Part shown: one piece after another, positions 32,289 to 40,821 of the stretch
Layout of the letters: each line of letters starts with the position of its first letter
Position numbering within the stretch: position 1 is the stretch's first letter
Source of the DNA: an uncultured Phascolarctobacterium sp.
GTDB taxonomy: Bacteria > Bacillota > Negativicutes > Acidaminococcales > Acidaminococcaceae
Length of the DNA: 64,000 nucleotides
Direction: 5' to 3'
NCBI RefSeq assembly: GCF_900770955.1
Contig: NZ_CAAGLX010000017.1
Coordinates: 62,001-126,000, forward strand
Position numbers and translations under genes: made by a program
Notes under the pieces: model-generated
Seen by the model: only the letters and a program-made list of their open reading frames with translations
Told to the model about the DNA's origin: nothing
Database searches by the model: none

Positions 32289-33513
32289 AGCCCATTCTCT
32301 CCCTTATTGTAGATAAGCTGTTAATGAAGCGCTCTACATCTGCTGCCGAATTATAGAACGCCAGACTTGCACGGGCGGTTGCACCGGTGCAAAGGTGGTC
32401 TAAAAGCGGCTGAGCACAATGATTGCCTGCACGTACATTTACACCGTCAGCATCAAGGATAGCAGCGATATCATGCGGATGCACGCCTTCTACCGTAAAG
32501 GTAAGAATACCCTTGTGCTCCTCCGCAGTCTTGCCGCCAATAATATGCACACCGGGAATTTTCTGCATCGCATCAAATGCCAATTTTGTCAGCGCTGCTT
32601 CGCGCGCTTCGATTACCTCAAAGCCGATGCTGTTGATATATTCGATAGCAGCATGCAGTCCGGCTGCGCCGGCAGCATTTACCGTACCTGCCTCAAACTT
32701 GTGCGGCAGCGGCGCATATTCCTGGCCGTCGCGGGTTACAAAGCTGATCATCTCGCCGCCGCTCAGGAACGGTGGCATAGCCTCCAGCAATTCCTTCTTG
32801 CCGTACAGCACGCCAATGCCCATAGGTCCAAGCATCTTGTGCCCGCTGAAGGCCAGGAAATCAGCGTCCATTTTCTGCACATCAATCGCCATATGCGGTG
32901 CGCTCTGCGCTGCGTCAATCACAGCAACAGCGCCAACCTTATGCGCAGCGCTGATAGCCTTAGCAATCGGATTCAAACGTCCCAGAACGTTGGAAATCTC
33001 TGCCATTGCCACGATTTTAGTTTTTTCCGTTACAGCAGTATCAATGGCCTCATCGCTGATGCTACCGTCAGCAGCACATTCAATATACTTCACTACAGCA
33101 CCTGTCTGCTGTGCAACCATGCGCCAGGGCAGCATGTTGCTGTGATGCTCCATAATCGTGGTAACGATTTCATCACCAGGCTTCAGGTTAGCCAGACCAT
33201 AGCTGTAGGCTACCAGATTCAGGCTTTCCGTAGTATTGCGGGTGAAAATAATTTCCTGCTCGCTTTTGGCATTAATAAATTTTTGTACGGCAACACGCGC
33301 ATCCTCATAAATATCGGTTGCCTGCATTGCCAGGTCATACAAGCCACGCAGCGGATTAGCATTATGCTTAAGGTAAAAATCGCGCTCTGCCTCAATAACG
33401 CAGGCAGGCTTTTGGGTGGTAGCAGAGTTGTCCAAATAAGCAACATCGTTAGCTGCCAGCAAAGGAAAATCCTTTTTATAATCAACGGACAGTAAATCCT
33501 TATCATTCACCAT
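32278..33513 (-). CDS. sufS: cysteine desulfurase SufS
   Basis: PLP enzyme that removes sulfur from cysteine for iron-sulfur cluster synthesis. The 411-aa protein has the PLP lysine in FSGHKMLGP (near 229), TRNTTESLNLVA near 92, and the active cysteine in RAGNHCAQPLL (near 370), which is typical of group II desulfurases. It overlaps sufD by 11 bp at its start and sufU by 11 bp at its end, showing tight coupling. Confidence 0.96.
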   Translation of the reverse strand: MVNDKDLLSVDYKKDFPLLAANDVAYLDNSATTQKPACVIEAERDFYLKHNANPLRGLYDLAMQATDIYEDARVAVQKFINAKSEQEIIFTRNTTESLNLVAYSYGLANLKPGDEIVTTIMEHHSNMLPWRMVAQQTGAVVKYIECAADGSISDEAIDTAVTEKTKIVAMAEISNVLGRLNPIAKAISAAHKVGAVAVIDAAQSAPHMAIDVQKMDADFLAFSGHKMLGPMGIGVLYGKKELLEAMPPFLSGGEMISFVTRDGQEYAPLPHKFEAGTVNAAGAAGLHAAIEYINSIGFEVIEAREAALTKLAFDAMQKIPGVHIIGGKTAEEHKGILTFTVEGVHPHDIAAILDADGVNVRAGNHCAQPLLDHLCTGATARASLAFYNSAADVERFINSLSTIRERMGYGR

Positions 33514-34606
33514 CTGCCATCACTCCTTCCAGATAGCGCTGCACCAGCTGCACAGTCTCCTCGTCATCAATCTTGCGGCACAGGGCATCAATCTTCGCCT
33601 TAGCCATCATATCAACTGCCTCCTGCTCGCTGAAGCCGCGGCTGCACAGATAAAAGAGCAACTCGTCATCCAGCTTGCCGATGCTGGCACCATGGTTGCC
33701 CTGTACGTCCTCTTCGCTGCACAGAATCAGCGGAATCGTCTGGTTGACCACATCATCGCTAAGCAGCAGTACGGTTTCCTTCTCGTCGCCAACGGCACCG
33801 GCACTGCCGTTTTTGAAATCAATAGTACCACGGTAAATTTTCTTGGCACCGCCCTGCAGCACGCCGTCCGCAGTCATTTCGCAGGTGGTCTTTTTACCGT
33901 AATGGTTGGCGATAAAGTTCATGTCCACGGTCTGGCCATGGCGGCCGTAATAGCCGATAGCAGCGTTGAAATCACTGCTGTCACCGAGAAGCTCGGTACG
34001 TGCGCCGTTGTAAATTTTATCTGCACCCAGTTGGATTTGCAAAAGCTCAAAGGCCGCATTCTCGCCCAGCTCACTGCCAACATCGTTGATATGCAGGAAA
34101 TCCCTGCCTAAAAGCTGCACCTGCACCAGCTTAACCTTAGCACCGGCAGCAACGTCTATTTTAGTTTGAATGCTTGCCTGACCTTGAGCCTGTGCCGTAG
34201 AGATATAGGTCATCAGCACGGTAACCTCACTGCCGGGCTTAGCTTCGATTTCAATCTGATTATAGCAGCTTGTATTATCGCCGTAACGCAGAGTCACAGC
34301 GGCAACACTCTTGCCTGCATCAGCAACAAGACGCAGCTTGTGGCCTTCGCCCAGACTGCTCATTGCGTCACCGATACCGCCGGCTATTTGGGCAAAATCA
34401 GTGCCATGTACTGCGCACTGTGCTTTTTCGCTGCAGCCGCAGCAATTGCTGCCCTTACTTTTATTCAGGCAAACGCTGCCCTCCAAAGCTACACGCGGTT
34501 CGCAGATATCCTGCGGCAGCTCTAAGCCGGCCAGCTTTGTTTCATTCATTTTTAACCTGTTCCAGGTTGGAGCAGGCAACTGATTTATTACTAATTCTTC
34601 TATCAT
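33503..34606 (-). CDS. sufD: SufD scaffold subunit
   Basis: Forms the SufBC2D scaffold on which clusters are built. The 367-aa protein has the SufBD beta-helix core and the conserved QGNHGASIGKLDDELLFYLCSRGFS stretch (near 305-330, given here in part as NHGASIGKLDDE). Two CxxC-like groups near the N-terminus (NCCGCSEKAQC, about residue 55) are unusual for SufD and may bind metal. It lies 11 bp after sufB. Confidence 0.92.
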   Translation of the reverse strand: MIEELVINQLPAPTWNRLKMNETKLAGLELPQDICEPRVALEGSVCLNKSKGSNCCGCSEKAQCAVHGTDFAQIAGGIGDAMSSLGEGHKLRLVADAGKSVAAVTLRYGDNTSCYNQIEIEAKPGSEVTVLMTYISTAQAQGQASIQTKIDVAAGAKVKLVQVQLLGRDFLHINDVGSELGENAAFELLQIQLGADKIYNGARTELLGDSSDFNAAIGYYGRHGQTVDMNFIANHYGKKTTCEMTADGVLQGGAKKIYRGTIDFKNGSAGAVGDEKETVLLLSDDVVNQTIPLILCSEEDVQGNHGASIGKLDDELLFYLCSRGFSEQEAVDMMAKAKIDALCRKIDDEETVQLVQRYLEGVMADGE

Positions 34607-34617
34607 GCCGCTCCTCC

Positions 34618-36024
34618 TTAACCTATACTGCCCTGCATTTCCAGGCGGATAAGGTTGTTCATCTCAACAGCGTACTCCAGCGGCAGCTCCTTAGAAACAT
34701 TATCCGCAAAGCCGCTGACAATCATCGCTCTGGCTTCTTCCTCGCTGATACCGCGGCTCATCAGGTAGAACACCGCATCATCGCTGATACGTCCGATTTT
34801 AGCCTCATGTCCGATATCTGCATCGGCAGTACGCACATCAATAGCAGGAATAGTATCAGAACGGGAAATATTATCCAGCATCAGGCTTTGGCAGGAAACA
34901 GAAGATTTGGCCTGCTTAGCCTTATTGGTAACAACTACACTGCTGCGGAAGGTGCTGATACCACCGCTCTTGGAAATAGAACGGGTGTTGACAACACTGG
35001 TGGTTTTCGGTGCATTATGCACAACCTTGCAGCCTGTATCAAGATTTTGGCTGTGACCGGCAAAGGTTACGCCAGTAAATTCACTGTGTGCGCCGATACC
35101 GTTCAAAATACTCATCGGATAAAGATAGGAAACATGCGAGCCAAAGGAGCCGGAAACCCACTCAATAGTGCCACCCTCTTCAACCAGAGCACGCTTGGTG
35201 TTGAGGTTGTACATATTCTTCGACCAGTTCTCAATCGTAGAATAACGTAATTTTGCATTTTTGCCGATAAACAGCTCAACGCAGCCTGCATGCAGGTTAG
35301 CAACGTTATATTTCGGCGCGCTGCAGCCTTCGATAAAGTGCAGGTCTGCGCCATCGTCTACAATAATCAGCGTATGCTCGAACTGGCCTGCGCCCTTTGC
35401 ATTCAAGCGGAAGTAGGATTGCAGCGGAATCGCTACACTTACTCCCTTCGGTACATAAACAAAGGAACCGCCGGACCAAACAGCGCCGTGCAATGCAGCA
35501 AATTTATGATCAGTAGGAGGCACAAGCTTCATAAAATGCTCATGCACCATCTCTGCATACGGTCCGTTCAAAGCGCTTTCCATATCGGTATAAATAACGC
35601 CCTGTTCTTCTACCTCTTTACGCACATTATGATAGACAACCTCGGAATCATACTGTGCGCCTACGCCGGCAAGACTGCTCTGCTCTGCCTGCGGAATACC
35701 CAGACGATCAAAGGTATCCTTAATATTCTCGGGAACGTCCTCCCATTTGCCCTGCATCGCCGTATTCGGGCGCACATAGGTAACGATGTTATCCATATTC
35801 AGGCCATCAATAGAAGGTCCCCAGTTCGGGACCTGCAGCTTATTATAAATCTCCAGGGATTTCAGACGGAATTCCAGCATCCATTCCGGATCATGCTTTT
35901 CGCGGGAAATTTTTTCAACAATTTCGCGTGTCAGGCCCTCCTGGATGCGGTAAGCGTCCTTATCCTCATTACGGAAGTCGTAAAGACTTCTGTCTATATC
36001 ATCAACATAGGTTTTTTCTTCCAT
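34618..36024 (-). CDS. sufB: SufB scaffold subunit
   Basis: Core of the SufBCD complex. The 468-aa protein ends with the SufBD domain (GHEAKIGRISDDAVFYLMSR near 420) and has the internal YVPKGV (near 193), HFIEGCSAP (near 230) and NTRSISKSGG segments characteristic of SufB. Length matches the family (about 465-480 aa). It lies between sufC and sufD, with 14 and 11 bp gaps. Confidence 0.95.
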   Translation of the reverse strand: MEEKTYVDDIDRSLYDFRNEDKDAYRIQEGLTREIVEKISREKHDPEWMLEFRLKSLEIYNKLQVPNWGPSIDGLNMDNIVTYVRPNTAMQGKWEDVPENIKDTFDRLGIPQAEQSSLAGVGAQYDSEVVYHNVRKEVEEQGVIYTDMESALNGPYAEMVHEHFMKLVPPTDHKFAALHGAVWSGGSFVYVPKGVSVAIPLQSYFRLNAKGAGQFEHTLIIVDDGADLHFIEGCSAPKYNVANLHAGCVELFIGKNAKLRYSTIENWSKNMYNLNTKRALVEEGGTIEWVSGSFGSHVSYLYPMSILNGIGAHSEFTGVTFAGHSQNLDTGCKVVHNAPKTTSVVNTRSISKSGGISTFRSSVVVTNKAKQAKSSVSCQSLMLDNISRSDTIPAIDVRTADADIGHEAKIGRISDDAVFYLMSRGISEEEARAMIVSGFADNVSKELPLEYAVEMNNLIRLEMQGSIG

Positions 36025-36038
36025 CTTATTACCACCAG

Positions 36039-36791
36039 TTATTCCTTATTCTGCAAAAACTTTTCAAAGCCGTTTTTGCTGACTTCATCTACCAGCTCCG
36101 GACCGGCATTTTTGATAATTTGTCCCTGTGCCAGAATATGAGTGTGGTCAACATGCAGTGCATCCAGAATTTTAGTATTATGTGTAATAATCAGCAATGC
36201 GCCCTGACGATGCTCCTGGAAGGTTTTAATACCCTGAGAAACAATCTTCACCGCATCAACGTCCAGACCGCTGTCTGTTTCGTCCAGAATTGCCAGCTTG
36301 GGATTCAGCATCAAAAGCTGCAGAATTTCCGCCTTCTTCTTTTCGCCGCCGCTAAAGCCAGTGTTCAGGTCACGCTCGGCATATTTGCTGTCCATTTGCA
36401 GCAAGGCCATAGCCTGACGCAGCTCCTTACGGAAATCCCAGGCTTTGATGCGTACACCGCGCTGCTGCTCCAGAGCAGTTTTCAAAAAGCTGCTCAGACT
36501 GATGCCGGGAACCTCTAACGGATTTTGGAAGGAAAGGAACAAACCGGCCTTAGCACGCTTATCTACAGCAAGGCCAGTAATATCCGCACCGTCAAAATTA
36601 ATGCTGCCGCTCTTTACGGTATATTTAGGATTGCCCATCAGCGCATAACCCAAGGTAGATTTTCCTGCGCCGTTAGGTCCCATAAGCACATGAGTTTCAC
36701 CCGGCTTAATATCAAGATTAATATTGTGCAGAATCTCTTTGTCCTCTACATTGACTACGAGATTCCTTACCTCTAATAAATTCTCTGCCAT
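36039..36791 (-). CDS. sufC: SufC ATPase
   Basis: ABC-type ATPase that drives cluster assembly on SufBD. The 250-aa protein has Walker A GPNGAGKST (near 38), the signature FSGGEKKKAEI (near 146), Walker B LAILDETDSGLD (near 165) and a His switch (ITHNTKIL). The ATG follows GGAGG. It is the first gene of sufCBDSU, transcribed from the promoter at 36876-36904. Confidence 0.96.
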   Translation of the reverse strand: MAENLLEVRNLVVNVEDKEILHNINLDIKPGETHVLMGPNGAGKSTLGYALMGNPKYTVKSGSINFDGADITGLAVDKRAKAGLFLSFQNPLEVPGISLSSFLKTALEQQRGVRIKAWDFRKELRQAMALLQMDSKYAERDLNTGFSGGEKKKAEILQLLMLNPKLAILDETDSGLDVDAVKIVSQGIKTFQEHRQGALLIITHNTKILDALHVDHTHILAQGQIIKNAGPELVDEVSKNGFEKFLQNKE

Positions 36792-36856
36792 ATTTATCCT
36801 CCAATCGAAGCAATCAGGAAAAACTGCTTCTCAAAAATTTTAATTCCCACATTTCT

Positions 36857-36904
36857 AGTATGAATTCCATACCCTATTATAAAATTATTTCTTGCACTAT
36901 GCAA
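36857..36904 (-). promoter_or_regulatory. suf promoter with palindrome at the start site
   Basis: TTGCAT (36899-36904), 17 bp, TATAAT (36876-36881) on the minus strand. GTATGGAATTCATAC, nearly palindromic, lies over the predicted start (36858-36872). It could be an operator for an iron or redox sensor; no regulator is encoded nearby. Confidence 0.75.
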
Positions 36905-37033
36905 GCACTAAGCGCAAAATCCGCCTACAATTTGCAAATATTTTGCAATGCTGCGCACGGCAAATTCCGTTTAACAGCATTCTTCTTATTATATAATATT
37001 TTTGGAAAAATTTATAGTGAGGCAGGAAAAATT

Positions 37034-37273
37034 ATGGTCAAAACAGCAAAATTCCTTGTTATGGAAAAGTGTTTTTCAAAACAGCACCGCCAAACCGACA
37101 ACACCAAACTCGACAGCCGTGCTTCCGCAAAGCCAAATACTGAAATCAAACTCTCCTGCAAGCTGTCTGACCCGTCTAAAGCAAAACAGGACGTACAAGC
37201 ATCTGCCTCAGCTTGTACATCCTGTTTTTGTTTGTATAACAATCTGCATAAAATACAGCTGCCGACTGACTGA
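37034..37273 (+). CDS. doubtful small protein (79 aa) or untranslated transcript
   Basis: A frame starting MVKTAKFLVMEKCFSK with a weak GGCAGGA upstream and a TATAAT box at 36991-36996. The C-terminal part is Cys-rich (ACTSCFC). A strong hairpin with T-run (37183-37229) lies inside the frame before its stop codon, so mRNA would end before the stop. Either the frame is not translated and the unit is a noncoding RNA of about 225 nt, or the terminator is leaky. No family is recognised. Confidence 0.3.
   Translation: MVKTAKFLVMEKCFSKQHRQTDNTKLDSRASAKPNTEIKLSCKLSDPSKAKQDVQASASACTSCFCLYNNLHKIQLPTD
37183..37232. terminator. strong bidirectional hairpin
   Basis: AAAACAGGACGTACAAGC and GCTTGTACATCCTGTTTT pair with one G-T or C-A difference, around ATCTGCCTCA, followed by TTGTTTG on the plus strand. 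On the minus strand it also ends in a T-rich run, so it may terminate the tRNA transcript about 100 bp downstream of tRNA-Val. Confidence 0.8.
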
Positions 37274-37333
37274 TAATAAATTAGGCATATAACGAAAAAA
37301 AGCACTCCATTTACATGAAGTGCTGAATTTACG

Positions 37334-37409
37334 TGGTGGGCGCTAACGGGATCGAACCGCTGACATTCTGCTTGTAAGGCAGACGCTCTCCCAGCTGAGC
37401 TAAGCGCCC
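37334..37409 (-). tRNA. tRNA-Val (TAC)
   Basis: Cloverleaf on the minus strand: GGGCGCT/AGCGCCC acceptor, CTTACAA anticodon loop (TAC, reads GTA), GGTTCGATCCC T-arm and encoded CCA at 37334-37336. Third gene of the tRNA transcript. Confidence 0.96.
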
Positions 37410-37414
37410 GAAAA

Positions 37415-37489
37415 TGGTGACCGGTGGGGGAATCGAACCCCCGATACCGCCGTGAAAGGGCGGTGTCTTAACCGCTTGACCAACCGGCC
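37415..37489 (-). tRNA. tRNA-Glu (TTC)
   Basis: GGCCGGT/ACCGGTC acceptor with one G-T pair, CTTTCAC anticodon loop (TTC, reads GAA), GGGTTCGATTCCC T-arm and encoded CCA at 37415-37417. Confidence 0.96.
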
Positions 37490-37492
37490 AGG

Positions 37493-37568
37493 TGGCTCCC
37501 CGAGTAGGACTCGAACCTACGACGCCCTGATTAACAGTCAGGTGTTCTACCGGCTGAACTATCGGGGA
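37493..37568 (-). tRNA. tRNA-Asn (GTT)
   Basis: TCCCCGA/TCGGGGA acceptor, CTGTTAA anticodon loop (GTT, reads AAC/AAT), GGTTCGAGTCC T-arm and encoded CCA at 37493-37495. First gene after the promoter. Confidence 0.96.
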
Positions 37569-37609
37569 ATATTTTGTGATGTTTTGTGTTGCTCAACATC
37601 ACGAGTGTT

Positions 37610-37638
37610 ATTATACTAAGTCTACACTCTTTTGTCAA
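37610..37638 (-). promoter_or_regulatory. promoter of the tRNA-Asn-Glu-Val cluster
   Basis: Perfect consensus TTGACA (37633-37638), 17 bp, TATAAT (37610-37615) on the minus strand, about 40 bp before tRNA-Asn. Confidence 0.92.
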
Positions 37639-37737
37639 CACTTTTTTTAAACTTTTTTATGATTTTTTCAGAAAAAGTTTTTTCAGGTCATTACGCCACT
37701 TTTCCCAAGCAACAAAAACCGTTCAACCATGCGGGGT

Positions 37738-38202
37738 TCAGGCTTTTACCTTCACTACAATTTTTTGTACGTTGCTGGCAGTTTTTTCTACAGAACAATT
37801 AGGTCTGTGCAATTCCCACGGGAAAAAAATTGCAAAATCACCGGAATTTAATACTGCACAATTTTTTTCCTGCGGATCAGCGTAAAAAATTACGTCTTCT
37901 TTTTCTGCTTTATTTTCTGTTTCTACACATTCGCTAGTCAGCGGTGTATACCAAATTACTTCCTCACCACGTGCTACAAACTGTACATCAATATAATCGT
38001 TGTGCTTTTCCGGACGGCGTTCAGCCTTAGGCTCGGTATCATATGTATTGACACGGGCAAAAACATTGCGTCCATCAATTTCATATTCTCCATTTTCTAC
38101 CTTGCTAAAATCAGTAGCAGCAACGTAAGCCAGTGCTTTTTGCAAACGCTCACTTACATACGGCAACAGCTTTTCAATATCCTTTTTATTTCCTTGCAGC
38201 AT
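37738..38202 (-). CDS. YhcH/YjgK/YiaL family protein
   Basis: A 154-aa cytoplasmic cupin-type protein of the family that includes EbgC and TabA. Typical motifs are EKHNDYIDVQFVARGEE (near 66) and FFPWELHRP (near 128), whose His and Glu residues usually bind metal. Family members are linked to sugar (N-acetylneuraminate, galactoside) metabolism or biofilm control. No sugar genes are adjacent here, so the role is open. It stands alone between the tRNAs and a toxin-like peptide. Confidence 0.9.
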   Translation of the reverse strand: MLQGNKKDIEKLLPYVSERLQKALAYVAATDFSKVENGEYEIDGRNVFARVNTYDTEPKAERRPEKHNDYIDVQFVARGEEVIWYTPLTSECVETENKAEKEDVIFYADPQEKNCAVLNSGDFAIFFPWELHRPNCSVEKTASNVQKIVVKVKA

Positions 38203-38360
38203 AATTATTTTCCTCCTCTATCGTTGACGAAAGCATTGTTGATTGTTATAATATTATTTAGGTTGGTCTGACGATTGAGCCCGTCAGCTCTTCCCATAAA
38301 AATTGTTTTTATTGAAAAAAGGCTGGCGGTCATATGTCGGTCTTTTTCTTTTCTGTAATG

Positions 38361-38438
38361 TTACTTACAAGCCAAGATAATGGTCACAACAAGAATGCCG
38401 AAAGCAATCATAAGACTTAAATCTTCGTACACCCGCAT
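38361..38438 (-). CDS. holin-like toxin peptide (type I toxin family)
   Basis: A 25-aa peptide beginning MRVYEDLSLMIAFG, followed by a wholly hydrophobic stretch and ending ACK. The YExLxLMIxFG pattern is that of the Firmicute putative holin-like toxin family, which includes the toxins of type I toxin-antitoxin pairs. The ATG lies 5 nt after a very strong AAGGGAGGTGG site. Such peptides insert in the membrane. The antisense RNA antitoxin normally overlaps the 3' end; downstream there is a repeat-rich stretch (GACCGAC...GACCGCC then TTTTTT), but no clear antitoxin promoter was identified. Confidence 0.75.
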   Translation of the reverse strand: MRVYEDLSLMIAFGILVVTIILACK

Positions 38439-38522
38439 AGCTCCCACCTCCCTTGATGGGTAGCCAACATTCGAAAAACCATTATCATTATACCAAAACT
38501 AAACTAATAAAGCGAGGTTTTT

Positions 38523-40079
38523 ATGAGCTACTTAAACGTCACCAATGTTTCCCACTCCTTTGGCGGCCGCCAGATTTTAGAAAATGTTTCCTTTAAGCTC
38601 CTGCGCGGTGAGCACGTAGGTCTTGTCGGCGCTAACGGCGAAGGCAAATCCACCTTTTTGAATATCGTAACCGGTCACGTACTGCCTGACGAAGGCAAGG
38701 TTGAATGGCCCGGCAAGGTTACCGTAGGTTATCTGGACCAGCAAAGCACCCTGGAAAAGGGCATGACCATCCGCGAGGTTCTGCGCACTGCTTTTGACGG
38801 CATGTATGCTATGGAGCAGCAAATGCTGGAGCTGTACGATAAAATGGGCGATGCATCTCCCGAAGAGCTTGATAAAATGATGAATACCGTCGGTGAAATC
38901 CAATCCGAGCTGGAGCACAGCGGTTTCTATTCCTTAGACAGCAAAATCGAAGAGTTCGCCAACGGCCTCGGTCTTGGCAGCATCGGTCTTGATAAAGACG
39001 TCAGCGAGCTTTCCGGCGGTCAGCGCAGCAAGGTCCTGCTGACTAAGCTGCTGCTGCAGAACTCTCAAATTCTGTTACTGGACGAGCCTACCAACTATCT
39101 TGACGTTGAACATATCGAATGGCTTACCAAGTTCCTGCAGAACTACGAGCATGCCTTTATTCTGATTTCCCATGACATCCCCTTCCTCAACAAGGTTGTC
39201 AATGTTATCTATCATCTGGAAAACTGCGAGCTTACCCGTTACAGCGGTGACTATGACAAATTCCAGGAAATGTACGCCATCTATCAATCCCAAAAGGCAG
39301 CAGCCTATGAACGCCAGCAGCAGGAGGTTGCTAAGCTGGAGGACTTCATCGCCCGCAACAAGGCGCGTGTTGCTACCACCAATATGGCAAAAAGCCGTCA
39401 ACGCAAGCTCGATAAGATGGAAATGATTGAAAAACCGCGTGAAAAGCTGAAGCCGACCTTCAAATTCACCGAAGCGCGCACTCCTAGCCGCTTCATCGTA
39501 GAAGCAAAGGATTTGGTACTTGGTTACGACAGCCCGCTCACCCGTCCTGTTACCTTTAATCTGGAGCGCGGACAAAAAATCGCTATCCGCGGTGTCAACG
39601 GCTTAGGTAAAACCACCCTGCTGAAAACTATTTTAGGTATCATTCCGCCGGTCAGCGGCAAGGTTGAGCTGGGTGAATTCCTGGAACCCGGCTACTTTGA
39701 GCAGGAGGAACGCGAAAAGAACGAAAACACTGCACTGGATGACGTCTGGAACGAATATCCCGGCCTGACCAACTACGAGGTGCGTGCCGCACTTGCAGGC
39801 TGCGGTCTGACTAACGAGCATATCACCAGTAAGGTATTCGTGCTCAGCGGCGGCGAGGCTGCCAAGGTACGTCTCTGCAAGCTGATGCTGAAGGATGTCA
39901 ACTGGCTGGTACTGGACGAACCTACCAACCATCTTGATGTTGACGCCAAGGACGAGCTGAAACGTGCACTGAAGGAATTCAAGGGCAGCGTTCTGCTTGT
40001 TTCCCACGAACCGGAATTCTACGAGGACTGGGTAGATAAGGTTTGGAACATCGAAGACTGGACCACTAAGATTATTTAA
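38523..40079 (+). CDS. ABC-F family ATPase
   Basis: A 518-aa soluble protein with two ABC ATPase domains and no membrane segments, so an ABC-F translation factor, not a transporter. Domain 1 has GANGEGKST (near 37) and LSGGQRSKV (near 160); domain 2 has GVNGLGKTT (near 358) and LSGGEAAKV (near 440). The charged linker near 245-310 (KLEDFIARNKARVAT) is the P-site tRNA interaction motif region. Sequence resembles the YkpA/YbiT group. GCGAGG precedes the ATG. Monocistronic, with a strong terminator. Confidence 0.92.
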   Translation: MSYLNVTNVSHSFGGRQILENVSFKLLRGEHVGLVGANGEGKSTFLNIVTGHVLPDEGKVEWPGKVTVGYLDQQSTLEKGMTIREVLRTAFDGMYAMEQQMLELYDKMGDASPEELDKMMNTVGEIQSELEHSGFYSLDSKIEEFANGLGLGSIGLDKDVSELSGGQRSKVLLTKLLLQNSQILLLDEPTNYLDVEHIEWLTKFLQNYEHAFILISHDIPFLNKVVNVIYHLENCELTRYSGDYDKFQEMYAIYQSQKAAAYERQQQEVAKLEDFIARNKARVATTNMAKSRQRKLDKMEMIEKPREKLKPTFKFTEARTPSRFIVEAKDLVLGYDSPLTRPVTFNLERGQKIAIRGVNGLGKTTLLKTILGIIPPVSGKVELGEFLEPGYFEQEEREKNENTALDDVWNEYPGLTNYEVRAALAGCGLTNEHITSKVFVLSGGEAAKVRLCKLMLKDVNWLVLDEPTNHLDVDAKDELKRALKEFKGSVLLVSHEPEFYEDWVDKVWNIEDWTTKII

Positions 40080-40100
40080 TATTGTAAGCATAAGACACAA

Positions 40101-40137
40101 AAGCGTTCTGCCGTAATTTTGCGGCAGAACGCTTTTT
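40101..40137 (+). terminator. terminator of ABC-F gene (bidirectional)
   Basis: AAGCGTTCTGCCG pairs perfectly with CGGCAGAACGCTT around TAATTTTG and is followed by TTTT. It can also serve the converging glycosylase gene. Confidence 0.92.
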
Positions 40138-40155
40138 TACTGCAACAGCTTGCTT

Positions 40156-40794
40156 TCAGCGTATGCGTTTCTTAAAAATCTTAAACAAATCCGGCTTTTC
40201 CTCAGACATAAATTCATAGCCAGGCGCCAAAAGTGCGGCACGCTCGCGTGCTGCCTCCAGATCATGGAACACATCCCATTTAGAGGCCACCAGCTGCTTG
40301 CCGTACTGACGCAGCAAATACGCCGGATGATAGGTAGCAATGCAGTCAAAGCCCTGCTCCGTGCGAAACCACATGCCACGGTCACGCGTAATACGCATAT
40401 CCGGTCGTCCCAGACAATGCAGCGCCACGCTGCCCAAGGCTACGATTACCTTAGGCTGAATAATCTCCAACTCACGCTGCAGCCACTGCTTAGCACAAAA
40501 ATCAGCTTCGGCAATATCAGGAGTACGGTTATTTTTCGGTCTGCATTTAATCACATTCGTAGTCAACACTCTGTCACGCGTCATCTTGGCTGCCCACAAC
40601 GCCTTATCCAATAATTGCCCGGAAGGTCCGATTAAAGGACAGCCGTAATCATCCTCGACCTGACCGGGGCCCTCCCCCACAAACACTATCGGGCTTTCAG
40701 GATTGCCATACCAGCCTACCGGTGCAATTGCATCCTGACGTAAGGGGCAAGCGTGACAGGCCGTCAGCTCGCCCTCCAATTCACTTAAATCCAT
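40156..40794 (-). CDS. family 4 uracil-DNA glycosylase (iron-sulfur)
   Basis: Removes uracil from DNA in base-excision repair. The 212-aa protein has the family 4 signature: CHACPLR near 14, GEGPGQVEDDYGCPLIGPSGQ near 40, IKCRPKNN near 80, DFCAKQW near 97 and YHPAYLLR near 160. The four cysteines coordinate a 4Fe-4S cluster. The ATG at 40794 follows GGAGG at 8 nt; a TTG start slightly upstream was rejected. It converges on the ABC-F gene. Confidence 0.94.
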   Translation of the reverse strand: MDLSELEGELTACHACPLRQDAIAPVGWYGNPESPIVFVGEGPGQVEDDYGCPLIGPSGQLLDKALWAAKMTRDRVLTTNVIKCRPKNNRTPDIAEADFCAKQWLQRELEIIQPKVIVALGSVALHCLGRPDMRITRDRGMWFRTEQGFDCIATYHPAYLLRQYGKQLVASKWDVFHDLEAARERAALLAPGYEFMSEEKPDLFKIFKKRIR

Positions 40795-40821
40795 ATCCTT
40801 ATCCTCCAATATTTCAGCATT

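Noticed and set aside
37034..37273. Cys-rich small peptide as a SCIFF-type radical-SAM substrate
   Set aside because: Cysteine spacing does not match, and no radical-SAM maturase is encoded nearby.
37585..37602. GTTGCTCAACA upstream of the tRNA genes as another Crp-type site
   Set aside because: The two halves are not separated by four bases and it lies downstream of the tRNA promoter start.
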